Shown: positions 9,144 to 16,860 of the stretch, in pieces
How positions within the stretch are numbered: the stretch's first letter is position 1
How the letters are laid out: each line of letters starts with the position of its first letter
DNA from: Clostridia bacterium
GTDB lineage: Bacteria > Bacillota > Clostridia > UMGS1840
Direction of reading: 5' to 3'
Length of the DNA: 64,000 bases
NCBI GenBank assembly: GCA_017936745.1
Contig: JAGBEY010000006.1
Location: forward strand, 119,156 to 183,155
Program-made: the position numbers and the translations under genes
The notes under the pieces: generated by a model
The model's database searches: none
Seen by the model: the letters and a program-made list of their open reading frames with translations, nothing else
Told to the model about the DNA's origin: nothing

Positions 9144-9986
9144 GTGAAAAATTGGGAACAGGATTTATACATTTATCAGATACATCCGGTGCCACCTAAA
9201 AAAGAAGATTTGCAGGAATATATTGATTTATATATTGCTGAGCAGGATGACAAATATTTAATGTGGTTTCTCCACTACTATGAATCCGTATTGAACGATA
9301 CTGCAATAGAAGCCATTGAACGTTATTCAATGAAAGGTCATTTTGTTGATATAAAGCAGGCGTGTGTAACAGGAATTTTCAAAGCATTACAAAGCTATGA
9401 TAAAGATACGCACGGTAACTTTATAACCTATAAGGTGCGTATAATGTGGAATGAAATTCACGAATACATACGGCAAATGCGTACCGGGTTGACAGTTCCG
9501 AGCGAAAACAAATATCGTACTCTCCGTCAGATTATGAGATTGTACGGAGAATATGGCTATTCAACCGAAGCTATTCGTAAAATATCCAAAGAGGTTAATT
9601 TGTCGGTAAAGAATGTAAAGGAAATTCTTTTAAGCGGCATCGAGAATATGAATATTGCGGATTTCTATGTAAGCTATGCCGATGAAGAAGGCGAAGAAAC
9701 ACTTACTGATATAACGAGCGATACCGATTTCGAGCCGCTACGGGTGCTATTGGCAACAGAAAGATTTAACTATGTGAAGGAAGCCTTTGAAAAACTTGAT
9801 TACAGAGAAAGATTGGTTGTTTCGGAATACTTGGCGTTTTGCCCCGATTGCTTCAAGCTGAAGCTTAAAAAGGTAAAGCTGTCGGATATGGCGATAAAGC
9901 TCTGTCTTACACCTGATGCGATAGAAAATGTATATAAAAAAGCAATAAAGAAAATGAGAAAATATTTAGAAGAAAAATTGCTCTAA
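9144..9986 (+). CDS. Sigma-70-like transcription factor of the element
   Basis: A 280-residue protein with sigma-factor organisation: a region-2-like helical part (about 60-125, including FITYKVRIMWNEIHEYIRQM), a linker, and a C-terminal region-4-like helix-turn-helix (205-280: LDYRERLVVSEYLAF ... KLSDMAIKLCLTPDAIENVYKKAIKKM). Translation most likely starts at GTG 9144, which has GGAGGTGAG just upstream. It probably directs polymerase to element promoters or is a sigma-derived regulator. It is co-transcribed with the DUF6076-type gene and ends at a strong terminator. Confidence 0.75.
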   Translation: MKNWEQDLYIYQIHPVPPKKEDLQEYIDLYIAEQDDKYLMWFLHYYESVLNDTAIEAIERYSMKGHFVDIKQACVTGIFKALQSYDKDTHGNFITYKVRIMWNEIHEYIRQMRTGLTVPSENKYRTLRQIMRLYGEYGYSTEAIRKISKEVNLSVKNVKEILLSGIENMNIADFYVSYADEEGEETLTDITSDTDFEPLRVLLATERFNYVKEAFEKLDYRERLVVSEYLAFCPDCFKLKLKKVKLSDMAIKLCLTPDAIENVYKKAIKKMRKYLEEKLL

Positions 9987-9996
9987 AAACAGAAAA

Positions 9997-10039
9997 AGCC
10001 CGAATATACAAGCAAAATTCAGCTTGCATATTCGGGCTT
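9997..10039 (+). terminator. Terminator after the sigma-like gene
   Basis: AAGCCCGAATAT (9997-10008) pairs with ATATTCGGGCTT (10028-10039), and inner CAAGC/GCTTG extend the stem. T-rich sequence follows. It isolates the recombinase gene from the upstream operon. Confidence 0.85.
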
Positions 10040-10193
10040 GATTTGTATCTTTAAATTCGCACATTTGTCAAAACATCGCTTATAAAATAGACTTTTAGTG
10101 GAGATTTGTGTAAATGCTAAAATTCATTGATGACTTCTAAATAGTTTGTTTATGTAAGTGGTAGAATACATAAAGGAAAGGAAGTTGATTTGA

Positions 10194-11033
10194 ATGAGAA
10201 AAATCACAAATGAGCTTATAGAAAGCTTTAAAAATAATTTAATCGAGGAGGAAAAAAGCGAAAACACCATAGAAAAATATGTCCGTGATATTACCTTCTT
10301 TATGGCTTGGCTGTGTGGTCAGGAAGTAACAAAGATATTGGCTTTGGAATATAAAAAGGAACTATGTGAAAAGTATGCTCCTGCAAGTGTTAATGCGGCA
10401 ATATCTTCCCTTAACAGCTTCTTTGCATTTATTGAATGGCATGATATACGGATAAAGGCACTAAAAATCCAAAGGCAGATATTTTCAAGCAAAGACAAGG
10501 AACTGACAAAAGCGGAATATGAAAGATTGCTCACAGCGGCAAATGACAAGAAAAATCAAAGGCTTTATTACTTGATACAAACCATAGCAAGTACGGGGAT
10601 AAGAGTTTCAGAACTTCGTTACATTACCACATCTGCCGTACATTCAGGACAAGCGGTAATAAACTGTAAAGGAAAAATGCGTATTGTTATCTTACCAAAA
10701 GAGCTTTGCAAAATGCTAAAAGGATATATCCGAGAGAACAATATAAAAAATGGCTCCGTGTTTGTGAGCCGTAATGGTAAGCCTTTAGACAGAAGCCATA
10801 TATGGAAAATGTTAAAAGCGTTATGTGAAACCGCCGGAGTTTCAAAGGATAAGGTGTACCCACACAGTTTTCGACATCTTTTTGCGAGAACTTATTATAG
10901 CCTGCAAAAAGACATTGTAAGACTTGCCGATATTTTAGGGCATTCATCTGTAAACACCACAAGAATTTATACAATGAGTACGGGTGAGGTACACCGCAGG
11001 CAAATACAAAAGCTTGGACTTTTGCGGTGTTAA
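10194..11033 (+). CDS. Tyrosine recombinase, probable DNA invertase of the adjacent promoter switch
   Basis: A complete 279-residue integrase-family protein. Residues 1-85 are the SAM-like core-binding domain. The catalytic domain has Arg in ASTGIRVSELRYI, Lys in the beta-hairpin CKGKMRIVILP, HSFRH (His and Arg), LGHSSVNTTRIY (second His and the Tyr nucleophile). All catalytic residues are present. ATG 10194 follows AAGGAAAGGAAG. The gene has its own intergenic region and a strong terminator upstream. Its stop lies 11 bp before a Xer/dif-like site whose inverted twin is 211 bp further on. The element already has a serine recombinase for its own movement, so I infer this enzyme serves the switch. 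Confidence 0.9.
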   Translation: MRKITNELIESFKNNLIEEEKSENTIEKYVRDITFFMAWLCGQEVTKILALEYKKELCEKYAPASVNAAISSLNSFFAFIEWHDIRIKALKIQRQIFSSKDKELTKAEYERLLTAANDKKNQRLYYLIQTIASTGIRVSELRYITTSAVHSGQAVINCKGKMRIVILPKELCKMLKGYIRENNIKNGSVFVSRNGKPLDRSHIWKMLKALCETAGVSKDKVYPHSFRHLFARTYYSLQKDIVRLADILGHSSVNTTRIYTMSTGEVHRRQIQKLGLLRC

Positions 11034-11044
11034 AATAAAAAAAG

Positions 11045-11066
11045 CCACATAATTGCGATTATGTGG
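11045..11066 (+). repeat. Left recombination site of the invertible segment
   Basis: Arms CCACATAA and TTATGTGG flank the asymmetric 6-bp spacer TTGCGA. Inner CATAA ... TTATG with a 6-bp spacer is the architecture of Xer/dif-type sites. The exact reverse complement is at 11277-11298. Read on the minus strand, the arms form a hairpin followed by C and seven T (11043-11037), so the site also works as a terminator for leftward transcripts. Confidence 0.8.
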
Positions 11067-11103
11067 AACGCTCATACAAACAAACTTATTACATATGGAT
11101 TTA

Positions 11104-11132
11104 ATTATAACATATCCGACTAAAAAAATCAA
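11104..11132 (-). promoter_or_regulatory. Strong promoter inside the invertible segment, OFF orientation
   Basis: On the minus strand: TTGATT (11132-11127), 17-bp spacer, TATAAT (11109-11104), plus an extended -10 TG one base upstream. It is among the best promoter matches in the window. As given it fires toward the recombinase 3' end and immediately meets the hairpin and T-tract at 11066-11037. Confidence 0.8.
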
Positions 11133-11189
11133 TAATTTTAGTAAAAATTACAAAAAATCTCCGAAATGCACAAAAATAGGCATCAAAAG

Positions 11190-11218
11190 TTGACCGATGA
11201 AAAATTGTTGCCTAACAT
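11190..11218 (+). promoter_or_regulatory. Weak rightward promoter candidate overlapping a hairpin
   Basis: TTGACC, 17-bp spacer, TAACAT on the plus strand. The -10 is poor and both elements are embedded in the inverted repeat at 11192-11223, so the hairpin may serve rather as terminator or operator. Confidence 0.3.
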
Positions 11219-11276
11219 CGGTCTTGTTTTTGTGCCTTAAATTACAAATATGGGACACTTTATATTAAGTTTTTTG

Positions 11277-11298
11277 CCACATAATCGCAATTATGTGG
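11277..11298 (-). repeat. Right recombination site of the invertible segment
   Basis: An exact reverse complement of the site at 11045-11066: the arms are the same and the spacer reads TCGCAA on the plus strand. Opposite spacer orientation predicts inversion rather than deletion. On the plus strand no T-tract follows, so rightward transcripts would not stop here. Confidence 0.8.
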
Positions 11299-11347
11299 AG
11301 TCTTAAACATTAAACTTGAGTTTGGTTATCCGAAAAGAGGTGAATTG

Positions 11348-11560
11348 ATGAGGGAGAAAATATACTATTTCAATAAAGGAACAAAAACGCTACATATAAA
11401 AGGTTTTTGTAAAAATTCTGATCCATATGAACGAATTGAGTATTATACGGAACAAGATGCAGTTAAGGATAACGGAAGGTTTATTCATATGTGTGAAGAA
11501 TGTGAAAAAGAGAAAGAAAAAATTATTTACAACGAAGTGAAAGGAAGGTCTGAAAAATGA
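11348..11560 (+). CDS. Small Cys/His-containing protein, first gene of the switched cluster
   Basis: A 70-residue charged cytoplasmic protein with HIKGFCKNSD and FIHMCEECEKEKEK; two His and three Cys could bind a metal. I do not recognise a family. ATG 11348 is preceded by GAGGTGA. Its stop overlaps the next gene by 4 bp (ATGA), so it is coupled to the SLH protein. A decayed copy of its 3' end lies before the large surface-protein gene (about 12805-12860). Confidence 0.65.
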   Translation: MREKIYYFNKGTKTLHIKGFCKNSDPYERIEYYTEQDAVKDNGRFIHMCEECEKEKEKIIYNEVKGRSEK

Positions 11561-12753
11561 AAAGATCAAGAAGAATTTTAAGTATGATGATAACCATTTT
11601 ATTTTGCATATCATTATTTGCAACAACTGTATCTGCCGCAAGTCGTCCGTCTATGTTCCCTGAGGAGTATGAATATAATGTTACTCAAGGTGAGACAGTA
11701 AAAATTAAATTTACAGTTTTTCATGAATTTAAAAGTGAAGAGGCCCATATACGAGTACACAAGGGAGATGGGAATGGAAGTATAGTAGCGAGTTCGGATA
11801 GAACATTTTCTAATTACAGCAATCCTATGACTGAATATACGGTGAATTGGGATACTGATGACATAGAACCGGGCAAATACGTAGTAGAATACTGGGTATC
11901 ATTTTATACAATGTATGAATGGCATGAACCACCAACTCATAACAATCATCTTTTGACAATCAATGTTAAAGCAGCACCGTGTAAAAACGGACACACTTTT
12001 GATGACGGAAAGATTACAAAATCTTCCACCTGCAAAGCAACTGGAGTTAATACAAAGACATGTACTGTTTGTGGAACAGAGGAAACATCTGCAATACCAA
12101 AGACAGAACATCAATGGGACGAAGGAACAATAAAGGTTGCGGCTTCTGCAACTGCTTCTGGCAATAAAGTTTATACTTGCAAAACCTGCAAAGAAACAAA
12201 AACAGAAGAAGTTCCTGCAAAGTTTAATGATGTCGATTCAAATGGATACTATGCTCCTGCAATTGATTGGGCTTTTGACAAAGATGTAACAAGCGGAACA
12301 ACTGATAGTACATTCTCTCCTAATGATGAGTGTACAAGAGGACATGTTCTTACTTTCTTGTGGCGTGCAATGGGTAGTCCAAATCCTACAACATCTGAAA
12401 ATCCTTTCAAAGATGTGAGCTCTAATCAATATTACTATAAAGCTATTTTATGGGGTGTAGAACAAGGTATTACCAGTGGCACAAGTCCGACAACATTTTC
12501 TCCCGAAGAAACATGTAGCTATGCTCATATTCTTACTTTCATTTGGCGTTCACAGGATAAACCTGATTACACAGGACTCGGAGAATGGTATGAAGATGCA
12601 CTTTCTTGGGCATCTGATAACGGTATTTTAGAAGAAACAAGTGCAACAAATAGCGTTGAATCAGCATGTCCTAGAAAAGACGTTGTAACATATCTTTATA
12701 GAATATTAGCTGAAGAAGGTGGTAAAGCACTTCACCATAAGGTTGGTGAATGA
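11557..12753 (+). CDS. Exported SLH-domain surface protein
   Basis: A 398-residue cell-surface protein. It has a Sec signal peptide (residues 1-28, ending VSAAS), a beta-rich Ig-like domain (30-145), and a Cys-rich region (about 148-220) with two similar blocks containing C-x2-C pairs (KTCTVCG, YTCKTCK). Three S-layer-homology repeats follow (about 225-390) that would bind a secondary wall polymer. The third repeat is the weakest. It is translationally coupled to the 70-aa gene upstream and may depend on the invertible promoter. Confidence 0.85.
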   Translation: MKRSRRILSMMITILFCISLFATTVSAASRPSMFPEEYEYNVTQGETVKIKFTVFHEFKSEEAHIRVHKGDGNGSIVASSDRTFSNYSNPMTEYTVNWDTDDIEPGKYVVEYWVSFYTMYEWHEPPTHNNHLLTINVKAAPCKNGHTFDDGKITKSSTCKATGVNTKTCTVCGTEETSAIPKTEHQWDEGTIKVAASATASGNKVYTCKTCKETKTEEVPAKFNDVDSNGYYAPAIDWAFDKDVTSGTTDSTFSPNDECTRGHVLTFLWRAMGSPNPTTSENPFKDVSSNQYYYKAILWGVEQGITSGTSPTTFSPEETCSYAHILTFIWRSQDKPDYTGLGEWYEDALSWASDNGILEETSATNSVESACPRKDVVTYLYRILAEEGGKALHHKVGE

Positions 12754-12860
12754 AATTTTTTATTTCAAATAAAAGGGATGATGTAAACAACAAGACTAAA
12801 AAACATAAAAAGGAAAAAGAAAAAAATTATTTTTAACGAAACGAAAGGAAGGATTACAAA
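12754..12860 (+). repeat. Spacer carrying a decayed copy of the 11480-11560 sequence
   Basis: The bases before the large surface gene (AAAGAAAAAA, ATTATTT, AACGAA, GAAAGGAAGG, then ATGAAA) repeat in order those before the gene at 11557. Both genes also begin with similar signal-peptide codons. I read this as a scar of duplication that produced two SLH genes. No terminator or promoter stands out, so the genes may be co-transcribed. Confidence 0.55.
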
Positions 12861-15800
12861 ATGAAAACCAAAAGATTTTTAAGTTTAATTTTAAGTGTGT
12901 GCGTATTAATTACATTGTTTATGATGCCTCAAGTATCAGCTGCAGCCCCATATATGACAGGAAAATGCGGAGACAATCTAAGTTGGGCATTTTATTTAAC
13001 TGAAAATAAATTGACAATAACAGGTAGCGGTGATATGTATTCCTACACTGCTGCCGACACTGTTTGGCACAGTGGAGCATCTCAAATTTGGAAAAATGTA
13101 CCTCCTACTATATTGCGTCATGTTGAAATAGGCGATGGTGTGACTAGTATCGGAGACCATGCTTTTGGTGGCCTTTCATATTTGGAAACAGTGACTATGG
13201 CTGATTCTGTAATCCGTATAGGCGAATGGGCATTCAGAGATTGCACAAAATTAAAGAGTATTGATATTTCCAAAAATATAACTTCTATCTCTGATTTTGC
13301 ATTTAGTGGCTGCAAAGCTCTTGACAAAATAAATATTTCTGATTTGTCATCTTGGTGTAAAATCAGTATGGAAAGCTATGATTCTTCTCCGGCATATAGT
13401 TCAAAAGGAAGTTTGTATATAAATGATACAGCAGTTACAGCCTTGATAATTCCTAACACAGTAACAGGGATTAAACAAGAGGTATTTAATGGATTTTCTA
13501 ACATATATGAAGTGACAATTCCATCAAGTGTAAGAAAAATAGAACAGAGAGCCTTTGCAAATTGCAGTAGCTTGAATACAGTCAATTTGTCAGAAGGGCT
13601 TGAAACAATAGGATTTTGTGCCTTTGCCCTTTGCCCTAAACTAACAACAATTCATATACCCAAAAGTGTAACAAGCATAGATGCTAAAGCATTTTTAAAA
13701 GCAGATAACTCTAAAATACATCTATATGTATATCCTAATTCAGCGGGCTTAAAATATGCACAAGATAACTCATATCCATATACTTTGATTCAAAACAAAG
13801 ATTTCACAGGTCTTTCTTTTGAAAATGCTGCTTATAATTATGACGGAACAGAAAAAAGCATTTCTGTGAACGGTAATTTACCCGAGGGTGCAACAGTTAA
13901 CTACACAAACAACAAAGGCACAAATGCTGGAACATATAATGCAACGGCAACAGTTACTTGCAAGGGATATAATGATTTGACACTGAATGCGACACTCAAA
14001 ATCAATCCTGCTGAGCTTTCTGTCACGGCAAATAACAAGCAGATGAAGAAAGGCGGCACAATTCCGACTCTCGATTATGCCAAAACAGGTGATTTATTCG
14101 GTGATGACACAATAACAGGCGAATTAAAAGTAGATACAGACGGAAAAACAGTTGGTAATTTTGACATTAAACAGGGAACATTAACCGCAGGAAGCAACTA
14201 CAAAATTAACTTTACAAAAGGCGTTTTATCTGTAGTTGACAAGGACGCACAAAATGTTGAGGTTTCGGCAATTTCCGACAAAACCTATGGTGATGAAGAC
14301 TTTAAGGTTAGTGTGACTAAAGACGATGTTTCATCTCTCGGCGAGTTCACATTTGAAAGCTCCAATCCGACTGTAGCAGAAATTGACAACACTGGAAAGG
14401 TTACAATTAAAAATGCGGGCGAAACAAACATCATTGTTAAAAGAGCTGGTAATGAAACTTATGCAGATTTCGAAAAATCGCAGAAATTGGTTGTAAAGAA
14501 AGTAGCTATTACCGTTACTGCTGATGCAAAATCAAAACGTATTGGAACAGATGATCCTGAACTTACTTATACATACACCGGAACTCTCATAGGAACAGAT
14601 GCATTTACAGGCGAACTTTCAAGAAAACCCGGCGAAGAAATCGGTACATACGATATTCTTCAGGGAACATTAGCTTTAAGTGATAATTATAACATCACAT
14701 ATAATAAAGCAACATTTGAAATTCTTGATAAGACTCCTCAGAATATTGTTATAGCTGACATTGATACAAAGACTTATGGAGATACTTCATTTGCTATTAC
14801 TGTAACTCCTGACACAACAGCAAATCTTTCAAACTTCACATATGATTCGAGCGATAAAAATGTTGCCACAATCGATGAAAGCGGTAATGTTACTATTGTA
14901 GGTGCAGGAGAAACAACCATTAGTGCTACAGAAGCAGGTAATGAAGATTATGCAAAAACAACAGTTACTAAGAAATTAACTGTTAATAAGAAAGCATTAG
15001 AGATTAAAGTTGACAATGTTACAATCACTTATGGTGATGCAATAAGCACAAATATTACTTATACAGGATTTATTGATGGCGAAAATGAAAGCGTATTGAC
15101 AAAGGCTGTTGAAGTTGGCGGATATTCTGCGAAACCTGATGCTGGTGAGTATGACATCGTTTTAAGCGGAGCTGAAGCGGCAAACTATGAAATCAGTTAT
15201 GTAAATGCAAAACTTACAGTAAATAAAAAGGATGTAACTGTTACACAGTTAAAAGTATTTGACAAAGTTGCAGACACAACAACTGATGCTACAATCAACA
15301 CATCAAGCTTAGTGATTGATAGTATGATTTTGGGTGATGATGTTACTATCAACTTTGGAAATGCAGTTGCTACATTTGCAACTGCAGAAGTGGGTACAGA
15401 TATTGCTGTAACTATTACTGCATTGGAACTCGTTGGAACTCACGCAGAAAATTATAATTTGACAAATACTGAAATTACAACAACTGCATCAATCAAAGAA
15501 ACAATTACTGCTTCTGATATTGCTGCACAGATAACTGCTCTTATCGTTGTTAAAGATTCTACAGAGATTACATTACCTAATGTTCCTACTGGATACAAGG
15601 TAACAGTAAAATCATCGGATAATGAAAATGTAGTAAAAGATGATGGCAGTATTGCTCCTGTTGAAAATGACACGCAGGTTGGCTTGACATTTACAGTTAC
15701 AAATGAAGCAGACGAAACTGATGTTGCTGATACAGCTGTAATTAATGTTACTATTCCTACTTCAACAAAGATAAATGTTGCTGTAACAGCAGAAGCAAAT

Positions 15801-16808
15801 GGTACAGTTACAGGCAGTGGTGAATATCTTAAGAACGCTGATGTAACTGTTGTTGCTACACCTGATAGTGGTTACAAGTTTAGCGGTTGGTATAATGGAG
15901 AAAGTTCAGTATCTACAAATGCTTCTTATACATTCAAGGCAGTAAGCGATATTGCTCTCGTAGCTAAATTTGCTAAGAAGACTTCATCTGGTGGTGGCGG
16001 AGGTGGTGTTTCAAAATACACCGTAAAGTTTGAAACTAATGGCGGTAGTACAGTTAAGGCTGTTAGTGTAAACAAAAACGCCTTGGCAACAGAACCCGCT
16101 GCACCTACTAAGGATGGCTTTAATTTCGATGGATGGTACACGGACAAGGAACTTACAAAGGCTTATGACTTCTCATCTAAAGTAACAAAGGGCTTTACCC
16201 TTTATGCAAAGTGGACTGAAATTGAAAAAGAACCTGTTGTTGATGAACCAGATACAACAATCGCATTTGCCGATGTTAAGGAAAATGATTGGTTCTATGA
16301 AAATGTTCAGTATGTGGTAGAGAATAAGCTTATGAATGGCGTTGCGGAAGATAAGTTCGCACCTAATGAAACCCTTACAAGAGCAATGCTTGTAACTGTT
16401 CTTTATCGTAACGAAGGTGAACCTGCTGTAAATAAGAGCATCCCATTCGCTGATGTGGATATGAGTGCTTGGTATGCAAATGCTGTTGTATGGGCAAAAC
16501 AGAATGGTATTGTAAATGGTGTGACAGAAAACGAATTTGCGCCTGATGAAAATATCACTCGTGAACAGATTGCAGCTATTATGTTCAGATATGCACAGTA
16601 CAAGGGTATGGATGCTGTAACATTAGAAGAAAATCTCCACTTTGCAGATGCTGACGAGATTTCTGAATACGCAGTTTCCGCAATGAATTGGGCAGTTGGA
16701 ACAGGTCTTATGAAGGGCAAATCAACTACTACAATCAATCCTAAAGATAATGCTACAAGAGCTGAAATAGCAGCTATTTTGCAGAGGTTTATCGAAAACA
16801 ATAAATAA
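12861..16808 (+). CDS. Giant modular surface protein (BspA-like repeats, MBG-like domains, InlB-type repeat, SLH)
   Basis: A 1315-residue exported protein. Signal peptide 1-30; BspA-type leucine-rich repeats about 80-290 (for example VTSIGDHAFGGLSYLETVTM); several MBG/YDG-type and Ig-like domains about 310-900; a bacterial-repeat segment (ANGTVTGSGEYLKNADVTV) about 975-1040; a glycine linker SSGGGGGGVS; an InlB/Flg_new-type repeat (GFNFDGWYTD) about 1055-1125; and three SLH repeats about 1140-1315. It is anchored to the wall by SLH and extends binding domains outward, as adhesins do. The sequence is AT-rich and Thr/Asn-rich like the rest of the cargo. GAAAGGAAGG precedes ATG 12861. Confidence 0.88.
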   Translation: MKTKRFLSLILSVCVLITLFMMPQVSAAAPYMTGKCGDNLSWAFYLTENKLTITGSGDMYSYTAADTVWHSGASQIWKNVPPTILRHVEIGDGVTSIGDHAFGGLSYLETVTMADSVIRIGEWAFRDCTKLKSIDISKNITSISDFAFSGCKALDKINISDLSSWCKISMESYDSSPAYSSKGSLYINDTAVTALIIPNTVTGIKQEVFNGFSNIYEVTIPSSVRKIEQRAFANCSSLNTVNLSEGLETIGFCAFALCPKLTTIHIPKSVTSIDAKAFLKADNSKIHLYVYPNSAGLKYAQDNSYPYTLIQNKDFTGLSFENAAYNYDGTEKSISVNGNLPEGATVNYTNNKGTNAGTYNATATVTCKGYNDLTLNATLKINPAELSVTANNKQMKKGGTIPTLDYAKTGDLFGDDTITGELKVDTDGKTVGNFDIKQGTLTAGSNYKINFTKGVLSVVDKDAQNVEVSAISDKTYGDEDFKVSVTKDDVSSLGEFTFESSNPTVAEIDNTGKVTIKNAGETNIIVKRAGNETYADFEKSQKLVVKKVAITVTADAKSKRIGTDDPELTYTYTGTLIGTDAFTGELSRKPGEEIGTYDILQGTLALSDNYNITYNKATFEILDKTPQNIVIADIDTKTYGDTSFAITVTPDTTANLSNFTYDSSDKNVATIDESGNVTIVGAGETTISATEAGNEDYAKTTVTKKLTVNKKALEIKVDNVTITYGDAISTNITYTGFIDGENESVLTKAVEVGGYSAKPDAGEYDIVLSGAEAANYEISYVNAKLTVNKKDVTVTQLKVFDKVADTTTDATINTSSLVIDSMILGDDVTINFGNAVATFATAEVGTDIAVTITALELVGTHAENYNLTNTEITTTASIKETITASDIAAQITALIVVKDSTEITLPNVPTGYKVTVKSSDNENVVKDDGSIAPVENDTQVGLTFTVTNEADETDVADTAVINVTIPTSTKINVAVTAEANGTVTGSGEYLKNADVTVVATPDSGYKFSGWYNGESSVSTNASYTFKAVSDIALVAKFAKKTSSGGGGGGVSKYTVKFETNGGSTVKAVSVNKNALATEPAAPTKDGFNFDGWYTDKELTKAYDFSSKVTKGFTLYAKWTEIEKEPVVDEPDTTIAFADVKENDWFYENVQYVVENKLMNGVAEDKFAPNETLTRAMLVTVLYRNEGEPAVNKSIPFADVDMSAWYANAVVWAKQNGIVNGVTENEFAPDENITREQIAAIMFRYAQYKGMDAVTLEENLHFADADEISEYAVSAMNWAVGTGLMKGKSTTTINPKDNATRAEIAAILQRFIENNK

Positions 16809-16827
16809 TATAGACTAAAAAATAGTG

Positions 16828-16855
16828 CGCCCCTTGCCATTAAGGACAAGGGGCG
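16828..16855. terminator. Terminator between the convergent SLH and TnpV operons
   Basis: CGCCCCTTG (16828-16836) pairs with CAAGGGGCG (16847-16855). On the minus strand TATTTTTT follows. It clearly serves the minus-strand operon ending at 16861 and probably also the large SLH gene. Confidence 0.8.
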
Positions 16856-16860
16856 TATTG

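Larger units (their letters stand above)
11067..11276. promoter_or_regulatory. Invertible promoter segment (about 210 bp)
   Basis: The segment lies between two inverted 22-bp sites and has no gene. It carries a near-consensus promoter pointing left (11132-11104), and nested inverted repeats GACCGATG/CATCGGTC (11192-11199, 11216-11223) and GCACAAAAA/TTTTTGTGC (11168-11176, 11227-11235) followed by T-rich DNA. Inversion would place the promoter start near 11246, reading toward the gene at 11348. In the order given here the surface-protein genes are not served by it. Confidence 0.7.

Noticed and set aside
10194..11033. Tyrosine recombinase as integrase of a second, nested element
   Set aside because: Possible, but the inverted spacer orientation of its two nearby sites fits inversion and not integration or excision, and no attL/attR-like direct repeats were seen around the cargo.
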